Below are positions 8,657 through 16,529 of a stretch of DNA of 64,000 nucleotides, one piece after another; position 1 is the first letter of the stretch, and every line of letters starts with the position of its first letter. The notes below the pieces were generated by a model, which saw only the letters and a program-made list of their open reading frames with translations, did not search any database and was not told where the DNA came from. Source of the stretch: Thiomicrorhabdus sp. 6S3-12 (GTDB lineage Bacteria > Pseudomonadota > Gammaproteobacteria > Thiomicrospirales > Thiomicrospiraceae); assembly GCF_017571475.1 (NCBI RefSeq), contig NZ_JAGETW010000001.1, forward strand, positions 434,001 through 498,000, in the 5' to 3' direction. A program made the translations under genes and the position numbers.

Positions 8657-9913
8657 ATGACCAGCACCACTATCGACAAACCAATCAAAACCAAATCGCT
8701 TTTGAGAAAAGCCGTCGTCAACAGCTCCGTATTCAGTCGTAAAGGTTTGCTTGACCGACTTTTTACCGCCTGGTTTGACCGTCTTGTCTATCCGCAGATC
8801 TGGGAAGATCCCGAAGTCGATATCGCCGCACTTGAACTGGATCGAAATTCAAGCGTTTTCACCATCTCTTCCGGCGGCTGCAATGCCTTGAACTATCTGA
8901 CCGAAGATCCTGCATCGGTTACGGTGGTGGACTTAAACGAAGCACATATCGCGCTGATTCAGCTCAAAATCGCCGCACTGCGTCACCTTCCGGATGCGGA
9001 AAGCTTTTATCAGTTTTTCGGCCGAGCCGATACGCCCGAAAACATGGAACTTTACCGGCGTTACATCCGCCCTTATCTGGACAATAAAACGCGCTCTTAC
9101 TGGGATAAAAGAACCGGTTGGCGCCGTCAGCCGCGCATTGCGATGTTTAGCAAAGGCTTTTACCGCTTCGGATTGCTCGGGCAGTTCATCGGCTTGATTC
9201 ATTGGCTCAGCAGACGTCTCGGATATGACATCAGCCTCGTTATGCAGGCTCGAAACCGTACCGAGCAAAGAGAGTTGTTTGAAAAACACGTCGCGCCGGT
9301 TTTCGACACCCGTCTTTTACGCTGGTTGAGCAATCGCCCGATGGTGCTTTACAGTCTTGGCATCCCGCCTTCGCAATTTGACGAAATGGCGCAGGATTCC
9401 AAGCAGCAACAGCAAGGAATGCACGAACTGCTTAAGGATCGCGCCCGCAGTCTGGCCTGCGACTTTGCATTGGAGGAAAATTATTTCGCCTGGCAGGCTT
9501 TCGCCCGCGAATACGATCACGAAAAACGCATTGCGCTTCCCCGCTATCTCAAGGCGCAGCATTTCGAACACCTGAAAAGGGCTTGCCAGAAAATAGAGGT
9601 CTACCACCAGTCCATGACCGAACGGCTGCAAGCCATGCCGAATCAGAGTCTGACCTCCTACCTTCTGCTGGATGCACAGGATTGGATGAATGCACAACAG
9701 GTGAACGCTTTATGGCAGGAAATCACGCGCACCGCCAAACCCGGTGCGCGTGTGGTGTTCCGTACGGCGGCAACGTCGTCGCCGCTGGAGGAAAAACTTG
9801 ATCAGCAGCTGCTGCAACAGTGGCAGACCGACGCACAGAAAAACGCTGACTGGACGCGCCGCGATCGCTCGGCGATCTACGGAGCAGTTTTCGTTTATCA
9901 CAAACAGGCCTGA
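8657..9913 (+). CDS. btaA: BtaA-type SAM:diacylglycerol 3-amino-3-carboxypropyltransferase
   Basis: A 418-residue DUF3419/BtaA protein, the usual length of bacterial BtaA. Recognisable pieces are YPQIWEDPEVD (about 51-61), the SAM-site strand FTISSGGCNAL (about 74) and VVDLNEAHIAL. BtaA moves the aminocarboxypropyl group of S-adenosylmethionine to diacylglycerol, giving diacylglyceryl-homoserine, the precursor of the phosphorus-free betaine lipid DGTS. It is the first gene behind the Pho box, with AAGG a few bases before the ATG. The N-methyltransferase BtaB, normally next to it, is not in this window. Confidence 0.88.
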   Translation: MTSTTIDKPIKTKSLLRKAVVNSSVFSRKGLLDRLFTAWFDRLVYPQIWEDPEVDIAALELDRNSSVFTISSGGCNALNYLTEDPASVTVVDLNEAHIALIQLKIAALRHLPDAESFYQFFGRADTPENMELYRRYIRPYLDNKTRSYWDKRTGWRRQPRIAMFSKGFYRFGLLGQFIGLIHWLSRRLGYDISLVMQARNRTEQRELFEKHVAPVFDTRLLRWLSNRPMVLYSLGIPPSQFDEMAQDSKQQQQGMHELLKDRARSLACDFALEENYFAWQAFAREYDHEKRIALPRYLKAQHFEHLKRACQKIEVYHQSMTERLQAMPNQSLTSYLLLDAQDWMNAQQVNALWQEITRTAKPGARVVFRTAATSSPLEEKLDQQLLQQWQTDAQKNADWTRRDRSAIYGAVFVYHKQA

Positions 9914-9937
9914 CATCCCCAACAGACAAAATCCGTT

Positions 9938-11032
9938 ATGAGCATTCAACCACAAGATTTTCATACATTGCGTTTTGTGCAGCTATACAACAGCTTTGAT
10001 CCGGGACAGGCGATCCGCAACGTACAAACCGAGCTGGACATTTTCCATCACGAAAACCTTCTGTTTCCGGTCAGCTATAACGAAAGCGAGTACCATAACA
10101 GCTACATCTGCTCCTTTCATACCGCCTATATCGACTATGCGCGGGAAGAGCTGCAACTGATCAAATCACCGGTACAGAGATGGCTGCTGCACAAAGCCTC
10201 CTATCTGGCGTCCGTCTGGTTGAAAATGGCGCATATCAACCACAGCGTCTGTCTCAACAACTGGCTCTTTTCGACCAACCCCCTGCCGTCGCTTTCGGCT
10301 CAGGAAGTTTTTGCGATTACCCATAAACTGGTGCTGCAAAACCCGTTTCATAATCTGACAATCCGCTCTCTGAATGCAAAGCACAATGGCGAACTGATCG
10401 AGCACCTCACAGCCCAAGGCTGGCTGATGCTTCCGGCGCGCCAAGTGTATCTGTTCCCCAAAAACGGCGACTGGCAGAAACGGAATAATGTCAAAAACGA
10501 TCAACGACTGCTGCGTAAAACCGCGCTAACCCTGCTTCAGCCGCAAGAACACTGCAAAGCGGATTTCAAAGAAATCGAACAGTGTTTTCACCGCCTTTTT
10601 ATCGACAAGCATTCGCAGTTTAATCCGCAATACAGCGCACAGTATCTGTGGATGCTGCACCGACAAAACCTTATGGAATTTTTCAGTTTTCGGGACAGTG
10701 CCGGGAGAATTCTGGCCACTCTGGGCGTTTTTACCGAAAACGGCGTAATGACGGCTCCGATCGTCGGCTATGACACCCATGCGCAGAAAAAGCTCGGACT
10801 CTACCGTCTGGTCATTGCACAACTGTGCAAACTCGCCATGGAACGGCAACTCGATCTGAATCTGAGTTCCGGAGCCGGAGAGTTCAAACGCAACCGGGGA
10901 GGTGAAGCGACGATGGAATACACCGCTCTATACTGCCGCCACCTGCCTTTTAAACAGCGTTGGCTGCTGCACAGCTTCAGCAAACTACTGAACCGCTACG
11001 CCCCTAAACTGTTTACCGAAAACCAAATCTAA
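9938..11032 (+). CDS. GNAT/FemAB-like acyltransferase in the btaA operon
   Basis: A 364-residue cytosolic protein with no signal peptide or clear membrane span. The C-terminal half looks like a GNAT fold of the Acetyltransf_6 type: IVGYDTHAQKKLGLYRLV, then LNLSSGAGEFKRNRGG, where an FKR-RGG segment is typical. The N-terminal half (1-190) is probably a degenerate second GNAT lobe. It lies 24 bases after btaA and 24 before the phosphoesterase gene, so all three are one operon. Substrate unknown. It sits where btaB would be expected; modification of the free amino group of diacylglyceryl-homoserine is an attractive guess, not a demonstrated role. Confidence 0.65.
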   Translation: MSIQPQDFHTLRFVQLYNSFDPGQAIRNVQTELDIFHHENLLFPVSYNESEYHNSYICSFHTAYIDYAREELQLIKSPVQRWLLHKASYLASVWLKMAHINHSVCLNNWLFSTNPLPSLSAQEVFAITHKLVLQNPFHNLTIRSLNAKHNGELIEHLTAQGWLMLPARQVYLFPKNGDWQKRNNVKNDQRLLRKTALTLLQPQEHCKADFKEIEQCFHRLFIDKHSQFNPQYSAQYLWMLHRQNLMEFFSFRDSAGRILATLGVFTENGVMTAPIVGYDTHAQKKLGLYRLVIAQLCKLAMERQLDLNLSSGAGEFKRNRGGEATMEYTALYCRHLPFKQRWLLHSFSKLLNRYAPKLFTENQI

Positions 11033-11056
11033 TTTCAGCTTTACGAGAGCCCGCTT

Positions 11057-11947
11057 ATGACACAGTCGCAACAAACCGATACTCCTCTCGACAGAGAACA
11101 TTGGCTCGCTTCGGCAATGGCCGAAGAGCCGCGCACGGAAAACCTCTCCGACGAGCCGACACGCTACCGGACGATCTGGATTTCCGACTGCCACCTCGGC
11201 TCCAAAGGCTGTAAAGCGGACTTTCTCAGCGACTTTTTGAAACAGCACGACTGCGAGAAACTGATTCTCAACGGCGACATCATCGACGGTTGGCGCATGC
11301 GCAAAAAGATTCACTGGCCTCAGGCGCACACCAATGTCATCCGCCGCATTCTTACGCGCGCCAAACGCGGCACTCAGGTGATCTATATCACCGGAAACCA
11401 CGACGATATGCTGCGCCGTTATTCCGGCATCGATTTCGGCAACATTCATCTGGTCGATGAACACGTCCATATCACCGCCGACGGCAAAAAACTGTGGTGC
11501 GTTCACGGCGACCAGTTCGACGGCGTGATCCAGTGCCATCGCTGGCTCGCCTTTGTCGGCGATTTTCTGTACGAGACTGTCCTGACCTGGAACCGCTGGT
11601 TCAATAAAGCCCGCGCCCGTCTCGGCTTCGGCTACTGGTCTTTATCGGCTTATCTCAAACACAAGGTCAAACGCGCGGTAAACTTCATCTCCGACTTTGA
11701 ACACGCCGTCGCCAAAAGCGGCAAACAGAAAAAAATGGACGGCGTCGTCTGCGGCCATATCCATCATGCCGAAATCCGTGAGATGGAAGACGGCGTGATG
11801 TATTTCAACAGCGGCGACTGGGTTGAATCCTGCACCGCGCTGGCGGAGGATTTCGACGGCAAGATCCACCTGATCCGCTGGATCGATATCGATCATCAGA
11901 GCGCCAAACAGCTCACTGCACAACAGACTTCCGTCGAAGCGGCTTAG
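11057..11947 (+). CDS. plcP: PlcP/LpxH-type metallophosphoesterase (probable phospholipase C)
   Basis: A 296-residue calcineurin-like phosphoesterase with all metal-site motifs: SDCHLGS (D, H), NGDIID (D), GNHDDM (N, H), VHGDQFD (H) and CGHIHHAEI (GHxH). Such proteins are often labelled UDP-2,3-diacylglucosamine hydrolase, but the longer, soluble relatives include Sinorhizobium PlcP, which splits phospholipids into diacylglycerol and phosphorylated headgroup under phosphate starvation. Its place behind btaA and a Pho box favours PlcP: it would supply the diacylglycerol that BtaA uses and free phosphate. The LpxH role remains possible. Confidence 0.82.
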   Translation: MTQSQQTDTPLDREHWLASAMAEEPRTENLSDEPTRYRTIWISDCHLGSKGCKADFLSDFLKQHDCEKLILNGDIIDGWRMRKKIHWPQAHTNVIRRILTRAKRGTQVIYITGNHDDMLRRYSGIDFGNIHLVDEHVHITADGKKLWCVHGDQFDGVIQCHRWLAFVGDFLYETVLTWNRWFNKARARLGFGYWSLSAYLKHKVKRAVNFISDFEHAVAKSGKQKKMDGVVCGHIHHAEIREMEDGVMYFNSGDWVESCTALAEDFDGKIHLIRWIDIDHQSAKQLTAQQTSVEAA

Positions 11948-12005
11948 TCTTCGGCGGAAATTGCTTGCAGCAGAAGCGAATTCAGATAATTTTTGCACGC
12001 CAGAC

Positions 12006-12014
12006 TGTTAGAAT
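12006..12014 (+). promoter_or_regulatory. Extended -10 promoter
   Basis: TG-T-TAGAAT 39 bases before the exonuclease ATG; no good -35 box is needed for this promoter type. Confidence 0.5.
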
Positions 12015-12052
12015 AGGGCCTTTGTTTTAAGTCACTACAAATCGCTATCCAA

Positions 12053-13132
12053 ATGAGCAATGCACAACTAATCCTGATTGATAAACGTAACCAACCGCTC
12101 AAAGAGTATATTGTTGCGGTTGCCGCATCCGACGGCCTGAATATTAAAGGCGTGGAAATTATGGCTTCGCCGGCCAAAGGCGAAACCTCTTTGCTGAATG
12201 CACAGGTGATTATCCCGCCTCTGGAACAGCACGACTTTAATCTGAAAAAGCTGGTTAAAGAAACCTTGAAAGCCGTCAGCGTCAAAGACGAAATCATGGA
12301 CATCGATACCTTTATCGAGCGTTGCTCGGAAGATGAAACGGTGCGCGCGGCTCTGAAACGCTCGGTTTCAAAACTGAGCAAAAAGATCGAAGAACTGCTT
12401 AAAGAATTCCTCGATTCCGAAGTGATCCCGTTGATTCTGGAACGCCGTAACGATGCACTGTACAAGCTCAAAGAGCATGCCGAAGAACTGAAAGGCAAAA
12501 AAATCGTCTGCATCGATATTGAAGCGACCAATATTTCGACCGACCCGGAAGCGGACATTATTCAGCTTTCCGCCTGCGACGGCGAAGGTAAAGAGCTGTT
12601 TAACCAGTTGATCAATCCCGGCTACGATATCCCGGAGAATGAGAAACACAATATCACCACGGAAATGGTCGTCAACGAACCGCTTCTGGCTCAGGTCTGG
12701 GATCAGATCCATGACACCTTGCGCGATGCTGATGTAGTTCTGGCGTACAGTACAGAAAGCGATTTCATGTATCTGGAGAAAAGCGCCGAAAAGAAAATGC
12801 TGCGCTTTGAACTGGACTACAACACCTGGCTGGATGTCGCCGAGCTGAGCCGCGACCTGAACGGCGCCATTCGCTGGCACTCCGAACGTATGTACTGGTT
12901 CTACAAAACGCCGAAACTGACCGACGCTTACGAAAAAGTGCTCGGCAAGCCTTTCCCGGGTGACGCACACGATGCACTGGCGGATGCTCAAGCAACCGTC
13001 GATCTGTTCAACGCCATGCTGGACAAAGGCCGTAAATCGCAGATCGGCGAGAAGAAAAAACCGAAACAGGTTAAGCAGGAAATCACCAACAATCCGTTTG
13101 CCGCCGCTTTCGCGAACGCCAAACGCAGCTGA
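12053..13132 (+). CDS. DEDDh 3'-5' exonuclease with N-terminal extension
   Basis: A 359-residue protein. Residues 150-340 form a DnaQ-like exonuclease: CIDIEAT (D155, E157), a middle block with AYSTESDFMYLE (Asp), and GDAHDALADA (His and Asp of DEDDh). Residues 1-150 have an N-terminal beta-rich part and a charged helical stretch (about 100-150) that I do not recognise; family members usually lack it. It probably degrades DNA or RNA from the 3' end, or supplies proofreading in trans. hisI follows after 14 bases and may be co-transcribed. Confidence 0.8.
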   Translation: MSNAQLILIDKRNQPLKEYIVAVAASDGLNIKGVEIMASPAKGETSLLNAQVIIPPLEQHDFNLKKLVKETLKAVSVKDEIMDIDTFIERCSEDETVRAALKRSVSKLSKKIEELLKEFLDSEVIPLILERRNDALYKLKEHAEELKGKKIVCIDIEATNISTDPEADIIQLSACDGEGKELFNQLINPGYDIPENEKHNITTEMVVNEPLLAQVWDQIHDTLRDADVVLAYSTESDFMYLEKSAEKKMLRFELDYNTWLDVAELSRDLNGAIRWHSERMYWFYKTPKLTDAYEKVLGKPFPGDAHDALADAQATVDLFNAMLDKGRKSQIGEKKKPKQVKQEITNNPFAAAFANAKRS

Positions 13133-13146
13133 TTTCAGGAACCGTT

Positions 13147-13587
13147 ATGAGTGATATCAATTTCAAGCAACTTGAAAAAGCCAAAATGGGCGAGCACTTC
13201 GACTGGCAGGATCTGAAAGACAAGGTCAAATTCGATCAGGACGGCTTGATTCCGGCCATTGCCCAGCAGTACGACAGTAAAGAAGTACTGATGATGGCGT
13301 GGATGAACGAGAAGTCTCTACAGGAGACTCTGCAGACCGGCCGCGTCTGTTACTGGTCGCGTTCGCGCCAGAATTACTGGCGCAAAGGGGAAGAATCGGG
13401 ACAGATTCAGGTATTGAAAGAGCTTCGCTTTGATTGCGACGGCGATGCCATCCTGATGCTGGTCGACCAGACCGGGCCGGCCTGCCATACGGGCCGCCGC
13501 AGCTGCTTCTATACGTTGGTGGAAGGCGATCAGGCAACCATCACTTCCGAACCGCTGATCGCGCCGGAAGATCTGTATAAGAAATAA
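13147..13587 (+). CDS. hisI: Phosphoribosyl-AMP cyclohydrolase
   Basis: A 146-residue monofunctional HisI, the third step of histidine synthesis (opening the adenine ring of PR-AMP). Diagnostic motifs: VLMMAWMNEKSL, CYWSRSRQNYWRKGE, FDCDGDAILMLVDQ and GPACHTGRRSCFY, which hold the Zn/Mg-binding Cys and Asp residues. HisE is not fused. The gene is away from other his genes, 14 bases after the exonuclease, and is closed by the terminator at 13621. Confidence 0.95.
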   Translation: MSDINFKQLEKAKMGEHFDWQDLKDKVKFDQDGLIPAIAQQYDSKEVLMMAWMNEKSLQETLQTGRVCYWSRSRQNYWRKGEESGQIQVLKELRFDCDGDAILMLVDQTGPACHTGRRSCFYTLVEGDQATITSEPLIAPEDLYKK

Positions 13588-13620
13588 TTGAAAACAGTCG
13601 CCAATAATCTCTGCACATAA

Positions 13621-13648
13621 AAAAAGCCGCTATTTTGCGGCTTTTTTA
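13621..13648. terminator. Bidirectional terminator between hisI and truD
   Basis: AAAAGCCGC-TATTTT-GCGGCTTTT with A and T runs on either side; it lies between the convergent hisI and truD genes. Confidence 0.88.
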
Positions 13649-13650
13649 TT

Positions 13651-14793
13651 TTAAGCTTCGGCGGATTGCTCGTTGTCGTTATAGACGCGCACAGGTTCTT
13701 TGGCAATCAGTAACTCGCGCAAAACCATAGTAGCGAAAGCCCCGGCCGGCAGAATAAATTCCAATTGCAGATCCAGACTTTGTTCGCCGTTTTGCGAATT
13801 GACCGGCAGCCACTGCCACTGCAGTTCCTGCGGCATCAAGCGCAGAGCACGCCGATCCGCCTTCACGCCCATTTTAGCCAGACCTTCGCTCCAAAGCGCA
13901 AAATCCGCCAGCCAGTCCGTCTGCATCTGCAGAACCTCTCCCTGCGGCTGCAGGAGCCCTTTCGCTTCCTGACCGATCAGCAGACCGCTCGGGTGAATAT
14001 CGCCCTCCGCAAGACGCTGCGGCAGATTGTCCGTGCCGTCATCCGCAAAACAGCGACTGGATCCCTCAAGTTGAAACACATCCCCTGCCAGATAACGGTT
14101 CCAGTTTCCTTGTTCGACACGTTCGCTTACATAGCAGTTAAAGGCCCATGAGCGCAGCGCCGAAAGATAGAGGCTCTTCTTATGTCTCGGCACCCTCTGG
14201 CCGCCTTCAATCATCTGTAATGCTCCGGGAAGGTTGTTGCCGTTTTTGCCGAAACGCTGCGGGCCGAAATAGTTAGGGACGCCTTCGCTCTTAACGGTTT
14301 CCAGACGTGCGCTCAGTTCATCGATTATCTGTCCCAGATCCTGCTCGCCAAGCGATTGCAGGTCACGCAGGCGGATAATAAAACGATTACCGCTAAGCCC
14401 GCCTTTTTGCAGTTTGCGATTATGCCGCGAGGATTTAATCAATTGCACCTGAGGGTGCGGCCACTCAGCCCAATCCGGATCGCTTTTGCCCGGTAAATGC
14501 ACGCTGAGCCACTGTCGGGTAACAGCATGCCGATCCTTCTGTCCGGCCATTCCGACCGCTGAACGGGATACGCCGGCCCATCGGGCGATTTCTTTAGCCA
14601 GCCATTCGCTGTTCTCGCCGGTTTTCTGCAAGTAGAGCCACAGATGCTCGCCTTCACCGCTCAAAGTGTACGGATTCATTTCCTGAACCTGGAAATCATC
14701 CGGCTGTTGTTTAAAAACCGCCTGCTGCTGCGGAGGTGAAATTGCATAGGCGAGCCGGGAAAAATCGGCCTGGTCAATCGTTGGCTTACTCAT
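13651..14793 (-). CDS. truD: tRNA pseudouridine(13) synthase
   Basis: A 380-residue TruD making pseudouridine 13 in tRNA-Glu. MAGQKDRHAVTRQW carries the catalytic Asp, and GVPNYFGPQRFG and GNRFIIRLRDL are family signatures. The length is slightly above the E. coli enzyme (about 349). I chose the ATG at 14793 (AAAGAAAG upstream) because the longer frame back to a TTG at 14841 would run into the terminator of the upstream lipoprotein gene. Confidence 0.94.
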   Translation of the reverse strand: MSKPTIDQADFSRLAYAISPPQQQAVFKQQPDDFQVQEMNPYTLSGEGEHLWLYLQKTGENSEWLAKEIARWAGVSRSAVGMAGQKDRHAVTRQWLSVHLPGKSDPDWAEWPHPQVQLIKSSRHNRKLQKGGLSGNRFIIRLRDLQSLGEQDLGQIIDELSARLETVKSEGVPNYFGPQRFGKNGNNLPGALQMIEGGQRVPRHKKSLYLSALRSWAFNCYVSERVEQGNWNRYLAGDVFQLEGSSRCFADDGTDNLPQRLAEGDIHPSGLLIGQEAKGLLQPQGEVLQMQTDWLADFALWSEGLAKMGVKADRRALRLMPQELQWQWLPVNSQNGEQSLDLQLEFILPAGAFATMVLRELLIAKEPVRVYNDNEQSAEA

Positions 14794-14810
14794 AATTCTT
14801 TCTTTACTCA

Positions 14811-14852
14811 AATAAAAACCCCGGACGTCTGGGGCTACCAAAAGTCCGGGGT
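14811..14852 (-). terminator. Terminator after the lipoprotein gene
   Basis: Stem CCCCGGAC (14819-14826) with GTCCGGGG (14844-14851). Read on the minus strand it is followed by TTTTTATT. It ends the 14882-15334 gene just before truD. Confidence 0.8.
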
Positions 14853-14881
14853 TGTATTTTAAAGCTTAAAGGCCGACCGGC

Positions 14882-15334
14882 TTAGAGATTATTGAATACC
14901 TTTTCGGCAATCGGCGGTTCTTTGCCTTGCGGCTTTTCGTTATAGATCTGAATCAGCAGCTGGCGTACATTGCCCGGCACCATATAATCCTTAATTAAAG
15001 CCCGCGCATCGATCGGAGAATCTTTATTGATATACAGATAAAGATTGCGTACATAACAGGGGTTATCCGGATCGGACGCCATAGGTTTAAGAAGCCCGTC
15101 GCCTTCGAGCTTAAGGTTCTCCTTAGAGATAATCACCATCTTGTGATAGTAGGTTGACGTCAAAGGTTTATCGAAACAGACTTCAAACAGACGGTCGAAA
15201 TTACCGGAGCCGCGATCCATCGTATCAACCATTTTGGCGCTGACAATTTTGACCGGTTCTTTCGAACATGCAGTCAAACCGACCACCCCCAAAATAAAAA
15301 GCGCACCGATCAGCCATCGTTGGGAAAGATGCAT
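14882..15334 (-). CDS. Small lipoprotein, function unknown
   Basis: A 150-residue protein beginning with a lipoprotein signal peptide whose lipobox is GLTAC (Cys near 23). The start is the ATG at 15334, directly behind a strong GGAGGGGG site; the frame stays open upstream but nothing there looks coding. The mature part has a few conserved-looking hydrophobic strands and one cysteine pair candidate (CFDKPLT, CYVRNL). No domain is recognised. It is bounded by terminators on both sides, so it is a single-gene unit. Confidence 0.75.
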   Translation of the reverse strand: MHLSQRWLIGALFILGVVGLTACSKEPVKIVSAKMVDTMDRGSGNFDRLFEVCFDKPLTSTYYHKMVIISKENLKLEGDGLLKPMASDPDNPCYVRNLYLYINKDSPIDARALIKDYMVPGNVRQLLIQIYNEKPQGKEPPIAEKVFNNL

Positions 15335-15387
15335 ACCCCCTCCTGATTTTTCAAATAAACACGCTAGCATTTTACGGCCTGCAAAAT

Positions 15388-15420
15388 AAAAAAGCCTTAA
15401 AACGTATTTTAAGGCTTTTG
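15388..15420. terminator. Bidirectional terminator
   Basis: AAAGCCTTAAAA-CGTA-TTTTAAGGCTTT: a 12-bp perfect stem flanked by A and T. It ends the Tim44-like gene on the minus strand. Confidence 0.85.
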
Positions 15421-15446
15421 CATAAGAGGGGTAAATCGGCTGCGGA

Positions 15447-16415
15447 TTAGCGAGTTTCCTGCTGAATCCCCGCGACCTGCCAATTGCCTTCACCCTCCTG
15501 TAAACGGCGAATGTGCCATACTTCGCTGAAGGCGTGCGCCCCTTCACCGGCGCTTTCTTCAATAAAGCCACTGTAACGTACGCTGACAATAAAATAATTG
15601 TCCTCAATCACCTTATCGGCAATTTCGGCGTAGACTGAATCGACACCCGTCTGATTATCACCCGGCTGAACACCTTCCAACTCTTCGCTCAAAGCCTTAA
15701 ACAGTTCAGGCGTACAGTAACTCTCAAGCGCCGCCATATCAACGTCGTCCCAGGCCTTTTGCAGCGCGATAAAATGGTCTTTAGCCGCTTCGATAAAGCC
15801 TTGCTCGTTAAACCATTCCGGCATCTCCGTCACCGGCTGCGCTTTATCCGATGGCGCTTCTCCACTCAAACCTGAGCCGATAATCGAACCGCCGGCATTC
15901 GGGTCATAAGGAGCATGGCTGTCACGCTGTTGAGTCTGCATTGATGATTCCGGTTGCGCAGGCTGTTGCGGCTGATATTGGTCACGCTGATAGCTTTCAT
16001 AAACAGGCTCTTGCTGGGCCTGCTGCTTTTTACGCGCGAACATCTGAAACAGAATAAACGCGATCAGCGCAAATAGAAGAATATCCAGAATCTGGATACC
16101 TTCAAAGGCGTCACCGAAGATCATCGCCGCCAACAGGCCGCCAACCGCCAGACCGGCAAGCGGACCCAACCATTTGGCAGCGCCGGATTTTGCAGCCGTC
16201 GTGCCCGCAGCAGCGCCTGCGGTCGTGCCGGCAGTCTGAGTGGTTTTGCTGTCGGTCGTGGATTTCTGAGTATAAGACTTCGGTGTAATCTGTTTGCTGT
16301 AGCCCAAACTTTTACTGCTTCCCAGACGTTTCGCTTCCGCCGTTTGACTGATCGCAAACAGCAGTGCGAATACGCTTATCATCACCAACCAAAAACGTGT
16401 ACCGCTCGTACTCAT
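15447..16415 (-). CDS. Tim44-like domain inner-membrane protein
   Basis: A 322-residue protein with a cleavable-looking N-terminal hydrophobic segment ending AEAKR, an Ala/Thr-rich linker (about 35-80), two hydrophobic stretches (about 85-130) and a Gln/Pro-rich linker. The C-terminal Tim44-like domain (about 205-320) has WFNEQGFIEAAKDHFIALQKAW and ends WQVAGIQQ. Bacterial Tim44-like proteins are membrane-anchored and poorly characterised. The start is taken at the ATG at 16415 with GGAG six bases before it; the ATG at 16427 has no ribosome site. Confidence 0.82.
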   Translation of the reverse strand: MSTSGTRFWLVMISVFALLFAISQTAEAKRLGSSKSLGYSKQITPKSYTQKSTTDSKTTQTAGTTAGAAAGTTAAKSGAAKWLGPLAGLAVGGLLAAMIFGDAFEGIQILDILLFALIAFILFQMFARKKQQAQQEPVYESYQRDQYQPQQPAQPESSMQTQQRDSHAPYDPNAGGSIIGSGLSGEAPSDKAQPVTEMPEWFNEQGFIEAAKDHFIALQKAWDDVDMAALESYCTPELFKALSEELEGVQPGDNQTGVDSVYAEIADKVIEDNYFIVSVRYSGFIEESAGEGAHAFSEVWHIRRLQEGEGNWQVAGIQQETR

Positions 16416-16529
16416 CAAGAACTCCATTTAAAATTTTTATGAACTTACCTTAATGGCATTGTACTTAATTTTATAAGGATTTCATCAAATTCTATAAACT
16501 CAGTTTATTACAACGCCATCACGGGTCAT

